Assembly: GCA_028865375.1 (NCBI GenBank)
Contig: JAGWKJ010000096.1
Location: forward strand, 1-8,271
Source: Hyphomicrobiales bacterium
GTDB taxonomy: Bacteria > Pseudomonadota > Alphaproteobacteria > Rhizobiales > Beijerinckiaceae
Direction of reading: 5' to 3'
DNA length: 8,271 bases
Each line of letters starts with the position of its first letter. Positions within the stretch are counted from its first letter, which is position 1. Shown one piece after another: positions 1-6,411 of this stretch. Made by a program: the position numbers and the translations under genes. The notes beneath the pieces were generated by a model. The model did no database searches. It was not told the DNA's origin and was given only the letters and a program-made list of their open reading frames with translations.

Positions 1-782
1 ATCTCGCCGTCGCCGGCGCGCGCGAGATCGTGCTGGCGGGCGTCGACGTCGCCTCGTGGGGCCGCGACCTGCCCGGCCGGCCCGGCGTCGCGACGCTGCT
101 GCGCGCCATCCTGGCGGCCGCGCCGGACCTGCGTCGCCTGCGGCTGTCGTCGTTCGACCCCGCCGCGGTCGACGACGACCTGGTGGCGCTGTTCGCGCAG
201 GAGGAGCGGCTGTGCCCGCACCTGCACCTGTCGATCCAGGCCGGCGACGACTTGATCCTGAAGCGGATGCTGCGCCGGCATTCGCGCGCCGAAGTCGTGG
301 CGCTCGCCGAACGGCTGAGGCGCGTCCGACCGGGGATCGCGCTCGGCGCGGACTTCATCGTCGGCTTCCCCACCGAATCCGGGGCCGCCTTCGGCCGGAC
401 CTTGGCCTTGGTCGAAGAGGCGGGCCTGAGCCATCTGCACGTATTCCCGTTCTCGCCGCGGGAGGGCACGCCCGCCGCGCGAATGCCCCAGGTCGCCCGC
501 GAGGTCGCCCGCGAAAGGGCCGCGACCTTGCGCGCGGCGGGCGAGGCGGCGCTGGCGCGGCGGCTCGATCGCCACGTCGGGACGTCGCTCGAAATCCTGA
601 TGGAACGCGGCGGAACCGGCCGCGCCGCCGATTTTTCCGCCGTGCGTCTCGACGGGGCCGAGGCCGGGACGTTCGCGACCGCGCGGATAACGGGGCGCGA
701 AGGCTTGGCGCTCGTCGGCGCGGCGGCGCTTTCGCCGCGATCCCTCGCGCGCGCTCTGGATATCGGCGTCGCCGCGCGATAA
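1..782 (+). CDS. mtaB: tRNA t6A37 methylthiotransferase MtaB, 3' portion (partial)
   Basis: The frame is open from the left edge (first full codon at base 3) to TAA at 780-782, so the gene starts outside the window. MtaB is a radical-SAM enzyme that converts t6A to ms2t6A at position 37 of ANN-decoding tRNAs. The visible part starts in the radical-SAM barrel: EIVLAGVDVASWGRDLPG, then RLRLSSFDP, HLHLSIQAGDD, LKRMLRRHSR and DFIVGFPTES, the order and wording seen in MtaB rather than MiaB or RimO. The segment HVFPFSPREGTPAARMPQV follows, then a C-terminal TRAM-like region ending GVAAR. The 4Fe-4S cysteine motifs would lie upstream and cannot be checked. There is no sign of a family switch along this gene, unlike the paralogue at the right end. 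Identity is secure; only completeness is unknown. Confidence 0.93.
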   Translation, partial: LAVAGAREIVLAGVDVASWGRDLPGRPGVATLLRAILAAAPDLRRLRLSSFDPAAVDDDLVALFAQEERLCPHLHLSIQAGDDLILKRMLRRHSRAEVVALAERLRRVRPGIALGADFIVGFPTESGAAFGRTLALVEEAGLSHLHVFPFSPREGTPAARMPQVAREVARERAATLRAAGEAALARRLDRHVGTSLEILMERGGTGRAADFSAVRLDGAEAGTFATARITGREGLALVGAAALSPRSLARALDIGVAAR

Positions 783-783
783 T
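778..783 (+). promoter_or_regulatory. Possible -10 element for the malate synthase gene
   Basis: GATAAT matches the sigma-70 -10 consensus at 5 of 6 positions and overlaps the mtaB stop codon, placing a start of transcription near base 790 and a leader of about 30 bases. The matching -35 is poor: TGGATA at 757-762 is the best candidate, but its spacing is only 15. The AT-rich patch stands out in this GC-rich DNA, but the gene could equally be read through from mtaB. Confidence 0.28.
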
Positions 784-819
784 CTTTCGCGTTGCGACAC
801 GGGGCGACGGGGGGGCGTG

Positions 820-2682
820 ATGGCGACGGGCAAGGGAACGGGCGGCCGCAAGGCGTCGAAGAAATCGGCCAAGAAAGTCGCCAAAAAGTCGGCGAAGAAG
901 GCGACGAAGAAATCGACCAAGAAGTCCGTCGCGAAGAAATCCACGGCCAAGAAGTCTGCCGCCAAGGCGTCGGCCGCCAAGCGCGCCCCGGTCCGCAAGC
1001 CGACGCCGCGCAAACCCGTGCGCAAGAGCGCGGCGCGCAAGGTTCCCCCCGGCAAGGTCGCCGCGCGTTCGCCCGCCCGCGCCTCGGTCGCCGCGCGCGC
1101 GCCGGGCGTCGTGGTCAAGGGCGTGACGGGGCCGCGTTTCGCCGAGATCCTGTCGCACGAGGCGTTGGCCTTCGTCGCCGACCTGCACCGCCGCTTCGAC
1201 GCCCGCCGCAGGGACCTGTTGGCGCGCCGGGTCGAACGCCAGAAGCGTTTCGACGCCGGCGAATTGCCCGATTTCCTGCCCGAGACGCGCGCGGTGCGCG
1301 ACGGCGATTGGACCGTTTCGCCGATTCCCGCCGACCTGCAGGACCGTCGCGTCGAAATCACCGGGCCGGTCGACCGCAAGATGATCGTCAACGCGCTGAA
1401 CAGCGGCGCCAAGGTCTTCATGGCGGATTTCGAGGACGCGAGCTCGCCGACCTTCGCCAACATGGTCGAGGGCCAGATCAATCTGAAGGACCGCTGGGCC
1501 GGCAAGATCGACTTCGTCGATTCCGCCTCCGGCAAGGCCTATCGGCTCAAGGCCGACCCGGCCGTGCTGATGGTGCGCCCGCGCGGCTGGCACCTGCCCG
1601 AGGCGCACGTCGAGGTCGACGGCCGCGCGGTCGCCGGCGCCCTGTTCGATTTCGGCCTGTACGCGTTCCACAACGCCAAGGCGCAGGTGGCGCAGGGTGC
1701 GACGCCGGCGTTCTATCTGCCCAAGATGGAGAGCCATCTCGAGGCGCGGCTGTGGAACGACGTGTTCGACCGGGCCGAAGAGCGGCTCGGCCTCAAGCCC
1801 GGCACGTTCAAGGCCACCGTGCTGATCGAGACGCTGCCGGCGGCCTTCGAGATGGACGAGATCGTCCACGAATTGCGCACCCACATGGCGGGACTCAATT
1901 GCGGCCGCTGGGACTACATCTTCTCGTTCATCAAGCGCCTGCGCGGCCATGCCGACAAGCTGACGCCGGACCGCGGCGCGATGGTCATGGGGCGCGACTT
2001 CCTCGGCGCCTATTCCGACCTGCTGATCAAGACCTGCCACCGGCGCGGCGCCTTCGCCATGGGCGGCATGGCGGCGCAGATCCCCGTCAAGGGCGATTCC
2101 GCCGCCAACGAGGCCGCCTTCGCCAAGGTGCGCGCCGACAAGGAGCGCGAGGCCAAGGCCGGCCATGACGGCACGTGGGTCGCCCATCCCGACCTCGTGC
2201 CGGTGGCGATGGAAGTGTTCGACCGCGTGATGCCGGGCAAGAACCAGCTCGCCAACGCGCGCGTCGACGTGAGCGTCTCGCGCGACGACCTGTTGAAGGT
2301 CCACCCCGGCGCCCGCACGGAGGCGGGTTTGCGCGAGGACATCCGCGTGGGCGTGCAATACATCGAGGCGTGGCTGCGCGGCCGCGGCGCGGTGCCGCTC
2401 TACAACCTGATGGAGGACGCGGCCACCGCCGAGATCTCGCGCACGCAGATCTGGCAATGGATCCGCCATCGCGCGACGCTGGACGACGGCCGCGAGGTCA
2501 CGCCCGCCCTGTTCCGCGCCACGCTCGAGGACGAGATGGCCAAGCTCGCGACGACGCTGGGACCGGCGTTCCGCGACGGCCGTTTCGAGACCGCCATCGA
2601 GTTGTTCTCGAAGATGTCGCTGTCGCCGGTCTGCGAGGAATTCCTCACCTTGCCGGCCTATCCGTTGCTCGACCGCGCGTGA
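820..2682 (+). CDS. aceB: Malate synthase A with histone H1-like N-terminal extension
   Basis: Malate synthase condenses glyoxylate with acetyl-CoA to malate, the second step of the glyoxylate bypass, in the cytosol. From about residue 107 (RFAEILSHEALAF) to the end (FLTLPAYPLL) the protein follows the E. coli MSA pattern closely: DFLPETRAVRDGDW, DRRVEITGPVDRKM, KVFMADFEDASSP, VRPRGWHLPEAHV, the family signature at 355-368 (HMAGLNCGRWDYIF), RRGAFAMGGMAA, GHDGTWVAHP and MEDAATAEISR. Counterparts of the E. coli catalytic Arg166 and Asp447 are R253 and D533; the likely Mg ligands are E337 and D365. At 620 residues it is about 87 longer than E. coli MSA (533), all of it at the N terminus. ATG at 820 directly follows an in-frame GTG at 817; either is possible, with a G-run just upstream as a weak ribosome site. 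No isocitrate lyase gene is in view. The tail has a separate entry. Confidence 0.95.
   Translation: MATGKGTGGRKASKKSAKKVAKKSAKKATKKSTKKSVAKKSTAKKSAAKASAAKRAPVRKPTPRKPVRKSAARKVPPGKVAARSPARASVAARAPGVVVKGVTGPRFAEILSHEALAFVADLHRRFDARRRDLLARRVERQKRFDAGELPDFLPETRAVRDGDWTVSPIPADLQDRRVEITGPVDRKMIVNALNSGAKVFMADFEDASSPTFANMVEGQINLKDRWAGKIDFVDSASGKAYRLKADPAVLMVRPRGWHLPEAHVEVDGRAVAGALFDFGLYAFHNAKAQVAQGATPAFYLPKMESHLEARLWNDVFDRAEERLGLKPGTFKATVLIETLPAAFEMDEIVHELRTHMAGLNCGRWDYIFSFIKRLRGHADKLTPDRGAMVMGRDFLGAYSDLLIKTCHRRGAFAMGGMAAQIPVKGDSAANEAAFAKVRADKEREAKAGHDGTWVAHPDLVPVAMEVFDRVMPGKNQLANARVDVSVSRDDLLKVHPGARTEAGLREDIRVGVQYIEAWLRGRGAVPLYNLMEDAATAEISRTQIWQWIRHRATLDDGREVTPALFRATLEDEMAKLATTLGPAFRDGRFETAIELFSKMSLSPVCEEFLTLPAYPLLDRA
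859..969 (+). repeat. Lys-Lys tetrad repeat encoding an H1-like tail
   Basis: Inside the malate synthase frame, residues 14-50 repeat a unit of about four residues, KK followed by two small residues (S, A, T or V), written mostly as AAG/AAA with GCG, TCG or ACG. Residues 51-100 continue as an Ala/Arg/Pro/Lys linker. In the first 100 residues I count 26 Lys and 9 Arg, and there is no acidic or aromatic residue before F107 and E109. The composition resembles the C-terminal tails of histone H1, AlgP and chlamydial Hc1. It is predicted to be disordered and able to bind nucleic acid. The reading frame is continuous with the enzyme. Confidence 0.85.
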
Positions 2683-2684
2683 CC

Positions 2685-2715
2685 CGGCCGGGCAGCGGCC
2701 TCAGCCGGCCGCCCG
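2685..2715. terminator. GC-rich hairpin between convergent aceB and xre ends
   Basis: The 18 bases between the two stop codons, plus the last codons of xre, can form a 7-bp stem (2685-2691 with 2705-2711). An alternative is an outer stem (2689-2693 with 2711-2715) with an inner GGCC/GGCC pairing. No T-run follows on either strand, so it is not a textbook intrinsic terminator. Its position between convergent genes suits a bidirectional stop or an mRNA 3'-end stabiliser. Confidence 0.35.
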
Positions 2716-3162
2716 CTTGGCTTGGGACCCGCGCCCGGCGTCGCCGTCCTCGTCCGCCATCGCCTCGACGAGGCTCACCACGCGCCGCCGCACCTTGGGG
2801 TCGCGGATGCGCGCGAAGGCGCGGTTCAGCGCCAAGCCCTCGGCGGTCGAGAGATATTCGGTTTCGTAGGGCGCGGAGTCCTCGGCGAAGCCCGCCAGCG
2901 GCGTGCCTCCCGGCGCGCCTTGAAAGAAGAACGACGGCGGCACGCCGAGCGTCTCGGAGATCTGCTGCAATCGGCTGGCGCCGATCCTGTTCGAACCCTT
3001 TTCATATTTCTGCACTTGCTGGAAGGTAACGCCGACCGCATCGGCGAGCTTCCCCTGTGTCATGCGCAACATCAGCCGACGCATCCTGACGCGCGATCCG
3101 ACGTGTTTGTCGATCGGGTTGGGGTCCTTGGCGGACGGGTCGCGTTCTTGAGCGTTCTTCAC
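2701..3162 (-). CDS. XRE-family transcriptional regulator of the alphaproteobacterial lnt-linked type
   Basis: A small DNA-binding regulator with a Cro/C1-type helix-turn-helix near its N terminus. Counting from GTG at 3162, the domain spans about residues 17-79: PNPIDKHVGSRVRMRRLMLR, then MTQGKLADAVGVTFQQVQKY with the recognition helix around TFQQVQKYE, then RIGASRLQQISETLGVP. A short FFFQGAPGG linker and an acidic, low-complexity C-terminal region follow, and TGA is at 2701-2703. This type of regulator commonly sits after lnt in alphaproteobacteria; relatives such as PhrR/PraR of rhizobia are studied regulators, but the target here is unknown. Two starts are possible: TTG at 3186 (161 residues) and GTG at 3162 (153 residues). 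Neither has a clear ribosome site. I prefer GTG because the candidate promoter would start the mRNA near 3191, leaving almost no leader before the TTG. An in-frame stop upstream rules out a longer form. Confidence 0.88.
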   Translation of the reverse strand: MKNAQERDPSAKDPNPIDKHVGSRVRMRRLMLRMTQGKLADAVGVTFQQVQKYEKGSNRIGASRLQQISETLGVPPSFFFQGAPGGTPLAGFAEDSAPYETEYLSTAEGLALNRAFARIRDPKVRRRVVSLVEAMADEDGDAGRGSQAKRAAG

Positions 3163-3192
3163 CGTCGTGCCGCCGATCCCGTTCAATCTATA

Positions 3193-3200
3193 ATCGCGAT
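3193..3200. promoter_or_regulatory. Perfect 8-bp palindrome overlapping the xre -10 box
   Basis: ATCGCGAT is self-complementary and overlaps the end of the putative -10 box and the likely transcription start. Its ATCG/CGAT arms resemble those of the larger dyad 27 bases away (centres 3196.5 and 3223.5). It could be a second, shorter operator half of the same control region, but an 8-bp palindrome also arises easily by chance. Confidence 0.25.
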
Positions 3201-3226
3201 ATATGACCCGTCATCGTAGTTTGCAA
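3198..3226 (-). promoter_or_regulatory. Candidate sigma-70 promoter of xre
   Basis: On the minus strand TTGCAA (3226-3221, 4 of 6 to consensus) is followed after exactly 17 bases by TATATC (3203-3198, 4 of 6). It lies in the 76-base lnt-xre gap (for a TTG start; 100 bases for GTG), the most AT-rich non-coding patch of the window. Transcription would start near 3191 and run into xre. The spacing and place support it; neither box is perfect. Confidence 0.5.
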
Positions 3227-3234
3227 CCGACGAT
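3213..3234. promoter_or_regulatory. Dyad centred on the xre -35 box, possible operator
   Basis: A 22-bp interrupted inverted repeat: ATCGT at 3213-3217 mirrors ACGAT at 3230-3234, and the self-complementary TTGCAA (3221-3226) sits exactly at the centre. Nine of the eleven paired positions are complementary. Because TTGCAA is also the putative -35 box, a dimeric XRE protein bound here would block RNA polymerase, so autorepression is the natural reading. This is inferred from symmetry alone. Confidence 0.42.
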
Positions 3235-3262
3235 TTCATAGGCGCTGCGTGCACTCTGGCAA

Positions 3263-4936
3263 TCAATTACGGAACTTGCCGATCGTCGCAAAGACCAATG
3301 CCGACAAGATCAGCGCGAAAGCGGCAAGATTGCCGAAACGCGAGAACGGCGTTTGCGCCTCGGCGACGGGCAGGCCGCCGTCGAGCACGTCCTTTGCGCC
3401 GACGCCGAGCAGGCCGGTGATGCGGCCGCGACCGTCGACGATGGCCGATACGCCGGTGTTGGCGTCGCGCACGAGCGGCAAGCCTTCCTCGATCGCGCGC
3501 AGACGCGCCTGCGCGAAATGCTGCCATGGCCCCGGCGTGTCGCCGAACCAAGCGTCGTCGGTGACGTTCAGCAGCAGGCCGGGTCGCGGACCGGGTGGCA
3601 CGACCGCGCCGGGGAAGATCGCCTCGTAGCAGATCAACGGCGCGACCGGCGGCAGGCCCGGCACGTTCAGGAGCCTGCGCTCGGAACCCGCGGAAAAGCC
3701 GCCTGGAACCGAGATCATCTGCGTCAGGCCGAGCCGCTTCAACAAGGCGGCCATCGGCAGGTATTCGCCGAACGGCACCAAGTGCACCTTGTCGTAGGAA
3801 TCGACCACGGCGCCGTCGGCTGCCACGACCTGCATCGCGTTGAAGAAGCGCGGCGCGGAATCGCCGCTGCGGAAAGCGCCGCGCCGCACCGCGCCCGTCA
3901 CCAAGATCGTGCGCCCCGCGAGCGCGGCGCCGATCCGCGCGGTGGCCGCCGGCCGGTCCTTGAGCACGAAGGGAAACGGCGATTCCGGCCAGATCAAATG
4001 GGTCGCGTCGGCGATGCCCGACGTCGTCGGCGAGGTCGCGCGGTCGGAGAGCTTGAGATAATCGGCGAGGATGCGGTCGCCGTTGGCCGCGACGAAGGCC
4101 GTGTCCTGCGTCAGGTCCGGTTGCATCAACCGCAGCTTGACGCCCGCGACCGTCGCGTCGGCCGGCCCGGAAACGCGCCACGCGCCGAACGCGTAAAGCG
4201 CGACCAGCGTCAGCACGGCGACCAGCGCCGCGCGCGGGCGCGCGCCGGGCGGCCGCGGGTCGGCGAGCGTCGCGGGCGCCGCGCCGAGCGCGATCGCCAG
4301 CGCGGTGAGCCCGTAGGCGCCGACCAGCGAGGCCGTCTGCGCGAGCCGGAGATCGCCGCCGAGCGCCATGCCCCACAGGTTCCAAGGAAAGCCCGTGAAC
4401 AGCGTCCCGCGGGCGTATTCGGCGAGGCCCAGCGCGCCGGCGAGCGCGAAGACCCGCCAGCCGCGGTTCGACCACAGGAGCGCGGCGAGCGCGAAGCCGA
4501 GCGCCTCGAAGATCGCGAGCAGCGCGGGCAGGCCGACGACGCCCAACGGCAGCGCCCAGGCGAAATCGCCCGGCGGCACGAGGAACGGCGCGCCCAGCCA
4601 CCACAGGCCGGCGAGGAAATAGCCGAAGCCCCAGAACCAGCCGTCGGCGAACGCCTGGCGCATCGCGCGCAGGACGGAGGGACGGCCGCGCGGGCCGACG
4701 CGGGCCGCGCCGTCGAGCAGCCAGACCGCCGCCGTCATCGGCACGACGACGGCCGGCCAGAAATCGAGCGGCGCCAGCGCCAAGGCGCCGACCGCGCCGG
4801 AGGCGAAGGCGATGCCGCGCCGCCGCCAACCGTCGGAGAAGAGCACCGCGCCGGCGAGGCGGCGCAGGGCCGCCGTCGCGCGGCCGCCCACGGCGGAGGT
4901 TTCGCGCGCGACCGGCGCGACGTCCCGAATCGTCAT
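3263..4936 (-). CDS. lnt: Apolipoprotein N-acyltransferase Lnt
   Basis: An inner-membrane enzyme that moves an acyl chain from phospholipid to the N-terminal cysteine of apolipoproteins, the last step of lipoprotein maturation. It has 557 residues (E. coli 512). An N-terminal block of hydrophobic helices (about 42-75, 97-118, 128-178, 203-222 and 236-254) precedes a periplasmic nitrilase-like domain (about 265-525) and a last helix at about 533-551. The catalytic triad is visible: E318 in LIWPESPFPF, K383 in SYDKVHLVPFGEYLP and C436 in PLICYEAIFPG, matching Glu267, Lys335 and Cys387 of E. coli. VTDDAWFG and the RAIEEGLPLVRDANTG block are also as expected. It starts 9 bases after the corC stop with no strong ribosome site, suggesting coupling. 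The N terminus has about 35 polar or charged residues before the first helix. The C-terminal stop is TGA at 3263-3265. Confidence 0.97.
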   Translation of the reverse strand: MTIRDVAPVARETSAVGGRATAALRRLAGAVLFSDGWRRRGIAFASGAVGALALAPLDFWPAVVVPMTAAVWLLDGAARVGPRGRPSVLRAMRQAFADGWFWGFGYFLAGLWWLGAPFLVPPGDFAWALPLGVVGLPALLAIFEALGFALAALLWSNRGWRVFALAGALGLAEYARGTLFTGFPWNLWGMALGGDLRLAQTASLVGAYGLTALAIALGAAPATLADPRPPGARPRAALVAVLTLVALYAFGAWRVSGPADATVAGVKLRLMQPDLTQDTAFVAANGDRILADYLKLSDRATSPTTSGIADATHLIWPESPFPFVLKDRPAATARIGAALAGRTILVTGAVRRGAFRSGDSAPRFFNAMQVVAADGAVVDSYDKVHLVPFGEYLPMAALLKRLGLTQMISVPGGFSAGSERRLLNVPGLPPVAPLICYEAIFPGAVVPPGPRPGLLLNVTDDAWFGDTPGPWQHFAQARLRAIEEGLPLVRDANTGVSAIVDGRGRITGLLGVGAKDVLDGGLPVAEAQTPFSRFGNLAAFALILSALVFATIGKFRN

Positions 4937-4945
4937 CGCGACAAT

Positions 4946-5947
4946 CTAGCCCGCTTCGCCGCCGGGCGCCGCCTTGGCGGGGGGGCCCGCCGGCTTGGAA
5001 TCGTCGGCGGGTATCGCGCGCGGCCGTCGCGCCGCCGGGCGAAGCGTCGCCTTGATCCGCTTCAGCCGTCGCTGGTCGGCGTCCAGCACCTCGAATTCGA
5101 GGCCGTCGGGTCCCGCGACGATCTCGCCGCGCAGCGGCAGGCGACCGGCGAGCGCCGCCACGAGGCCGCCGACCGTGTCGACCTCCTCCTTGCCGGCGGG
5201 CGTCGACAGGTCGCGCCCGGTGGCCGCCGAGGCCTGGTCGAGATCGGCGCGCGCGTCCATCTTCCAGACGCCGTCGGAAACGCGTTCGATCGCGGGCGCG
5301 TCGGGATCGTCGTGTTCGTCCTCGATGTCGCCGACGACGGTCTCGACCACGTCCTCGATCGACACCAAGCCGTCGGTGCCGCCGTATTCGTCAATCACGA
5401 GCGCCATGTGGGTATGGGTCGCCTGCATCTTCACGAGCAGGTCGAGGGCGGGCATCGAAGGCGGCGCGTAGAGCACCGGGCGGAGGATTTCGGCGGTGGC
5501 GAGCGGCGCCTTGAGGTCCAGCCGCACGTCGGCGCCGGACACCGCGACGCCGCGCGCGCGCGCCTGCGCCTCGGCCGCGCGCGCCAGATGGTCGACGAAA
5601 TCCCGGATGTGGACCATGCCGCGCGGATCGTCGAGCGTGTCGCCGTAGACGGGCAGGCGCGAATGGCCCGCAGTGCGGAACAGCGCCAACACCTCCTCGA
5701 GCGTGGCCGTGATCGGCGTCGCCACGACGTCGGCGCGCGGCACCATCACGTCGCCGACGCGCATGTCCTTCAGCGCCAGTACGTTGCGCAGCATCGTGCG
5801 CTCCTGGGGCGTGAAGCCGTCGCCGGCGGCGGGCTCGTCGAGCGCCTCGGCGATGTCCCGGCGGATGGAGGGCTGGCCGAGACCGAGCCAGCCGCGCAAT
5901 CGCTCGCGCAGGCGCGGCGGGGCGGGTTTGTCGCCGTAGGCGCTCAT
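4946..5947 (-). CDS. corC: CorC/HlyC-family CBS-pair protein (YbeX-like)
   Basis: A soluble 333-residue protein of the CorC/YbeX family, linked to magnesium/cobalt efflux and, in E. coli, to ribosome-related phenotypes through its ybeY neighbourhood. The biochemical role is not settled. It has a short charged N terminus, then a CBS pair at about 63-205 (RVGDVMVPRADVV, HSRLPVYGDTLDDPRGMVHI and DEYGGTDGLVSIEDVVE) and a CorC_HlyC transporter-associated domain at about 218-302 (DGVWKMDARADLD through LEFEVLDADQRRLKRIK). It lacks the N-terminal DUF21 membrane domain of the larger HlyC/CNNM relatives. The last 30 residues are a Pro/Ala-rich, low-complexity tail. ATG at 5947 overlaps the ybeY stop as ATGA and is preceded by GGGGAG (5961-5956) eight bases upstream, which fixes this start although the frame is open much further up. 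Confidence 0.94.
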   Translation of the reverse strand: MSAYGDKPAPPRLRERLRGWLGLGQPSIRRDIAEALDEPAAGDGFTPQERTMLRNVLALKDMRVGDVMVPRADVVATPITATLEEVLALFRTAGHSRLPVYGDTLDDPRGMVHIRDFVDHLARAAEAQARARGVAVSGADVRLDLKAPLATAEILRPVLYAPPSMPALDLLVKMQATHTHMALVIDEYGGTDGLVSIEDVVETVVGDIEDEHDDPDAPAIERVSDGVWKMDARADLDQASAATGRDLSTPAGKEEVDTVGGLVAALAGRLPLRGEIVAGPDGLEFEVLDADQRRLKRIKATLRPAARRPRAIPADDSKPAGPPAKAAPGGEAG

Positions 5948-6411
5948 CGCGCGGGCTCCCCATAGGGGTCGCCGATGCCGAGCCCGGCGAGGATGCGCGT
6001 TTCCAGCCCCTCCATCTCGCGCGCTCCGTCTTCCGTGACGTGATCGTAGCCGACGAGATGCAGGAAGCCGTGGACGGCCAGATGCGTCGCGTGGTCGAGC
6101 GCGGGCTTGCCCTGTTCGACCGCCTCGCGCGCGCACACGCCTTCGGCGAGCGCGATGTCGCCGACCTCCGCGCCACCCGGCGCCGCGGGGAAGGACAGCA
6201 CGTTGGTCGGCTTGTCGAGGCCGCGCCAGCGCGCGTTCAGCGCGCGCGAGGCCTCGTCGCCGCACAGCAGCAGGTTGACGCGGCCGCGCCGGGGCAGCGG
6301 ACGGCGGCTGAGGGCGGCCGCGGCGCGGATCGCCGTGCGCAGGCGGGTCGCCAAGCCGCGCGGCGCCCGCCAAGCGCCGTCTTCGCGCACGATGGCGACC
6401 GCGAGGGTCAT
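5944..6411 (-). CDS. ybeY: Endoribonuclease YbeY (16S rRNA maturation)
   Basis: A zinc metalloprotein of 155 residues, the usual family size, needed for 16S rRNA 3'-end maturation and ribosome quality control. The diagnostic metal site H-G-F-L-H-L-V-G-Y-D-H is intact, with H114, H118 and H124 as zinc ligands. Upstream are the family block LNARWRGLDKPTNVLSFP (58-75) and GDIALAEGV. The C terminus (REMEGLETRILAGLGIGDPY) is also typical. The start ATG at 6411 overlaps the phoH stop as ATGA and has no ribosome site of its own, so translation is probably coupled to phoH. The stop TGA overlaps the corC start in the same way. The frame is open far upstream, but that part is the antisense or offset shadow of phoH and does not resemble YbeY. 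Confidence 0.97.
   Translation of the reverse strand: MTLAVAIVREDGAWRAPRGLATRLRTAIRAAAALSRRPLPRRGRVNLLLCGDEASRALNARWRGLDKPTNVLSFPAAPGGAEVGDIALAEGVCAREAVEQGKPALDHATHLAVHGFLHLVGYDHVTEDGAREMEGLETRILAGLGIGDPYGEPAR

Noticed and set aside
881..888. A-rich run in the Lys-repeat region as a possible frameshift site
   Set aside because: The run is only five A's and does not fit the X XXY YYZ heptamer in frame; the zero frame alone gives the complete enzyme.
355..2469. A 704-codon open frame on the minus strand across mtaB and aceB
   Set aside because: It is antisense to two recognisable genes, its translation is low-complexity Arg/Ala/Gly/His-rich text with no family motif, and such long shadows are expected in DNA this rich in GC.
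3189..3194. A perfect TATAAT on the plus strand in the lnt-xre gap
   Set aside because: No -35 box lies at a suitable distance upstream, and no plus-strand gene follows; downstream is antisense to lnt.
5551..5562. Alternating CG run as a possible Z-DNA or regulatory element
   Set aside because: It lies inside corC, coding an Ala/Arg stretch, and similar CG runs occur throughout this GC-rich window.
3353..5965. An 870-codon open frame on the plus strand across lnt and corC
   Set aside because: It is antisense to lnt and corC, which have intact catalytic and CBS motifs. The translation is Arg/Gly-rich and shows no domain.
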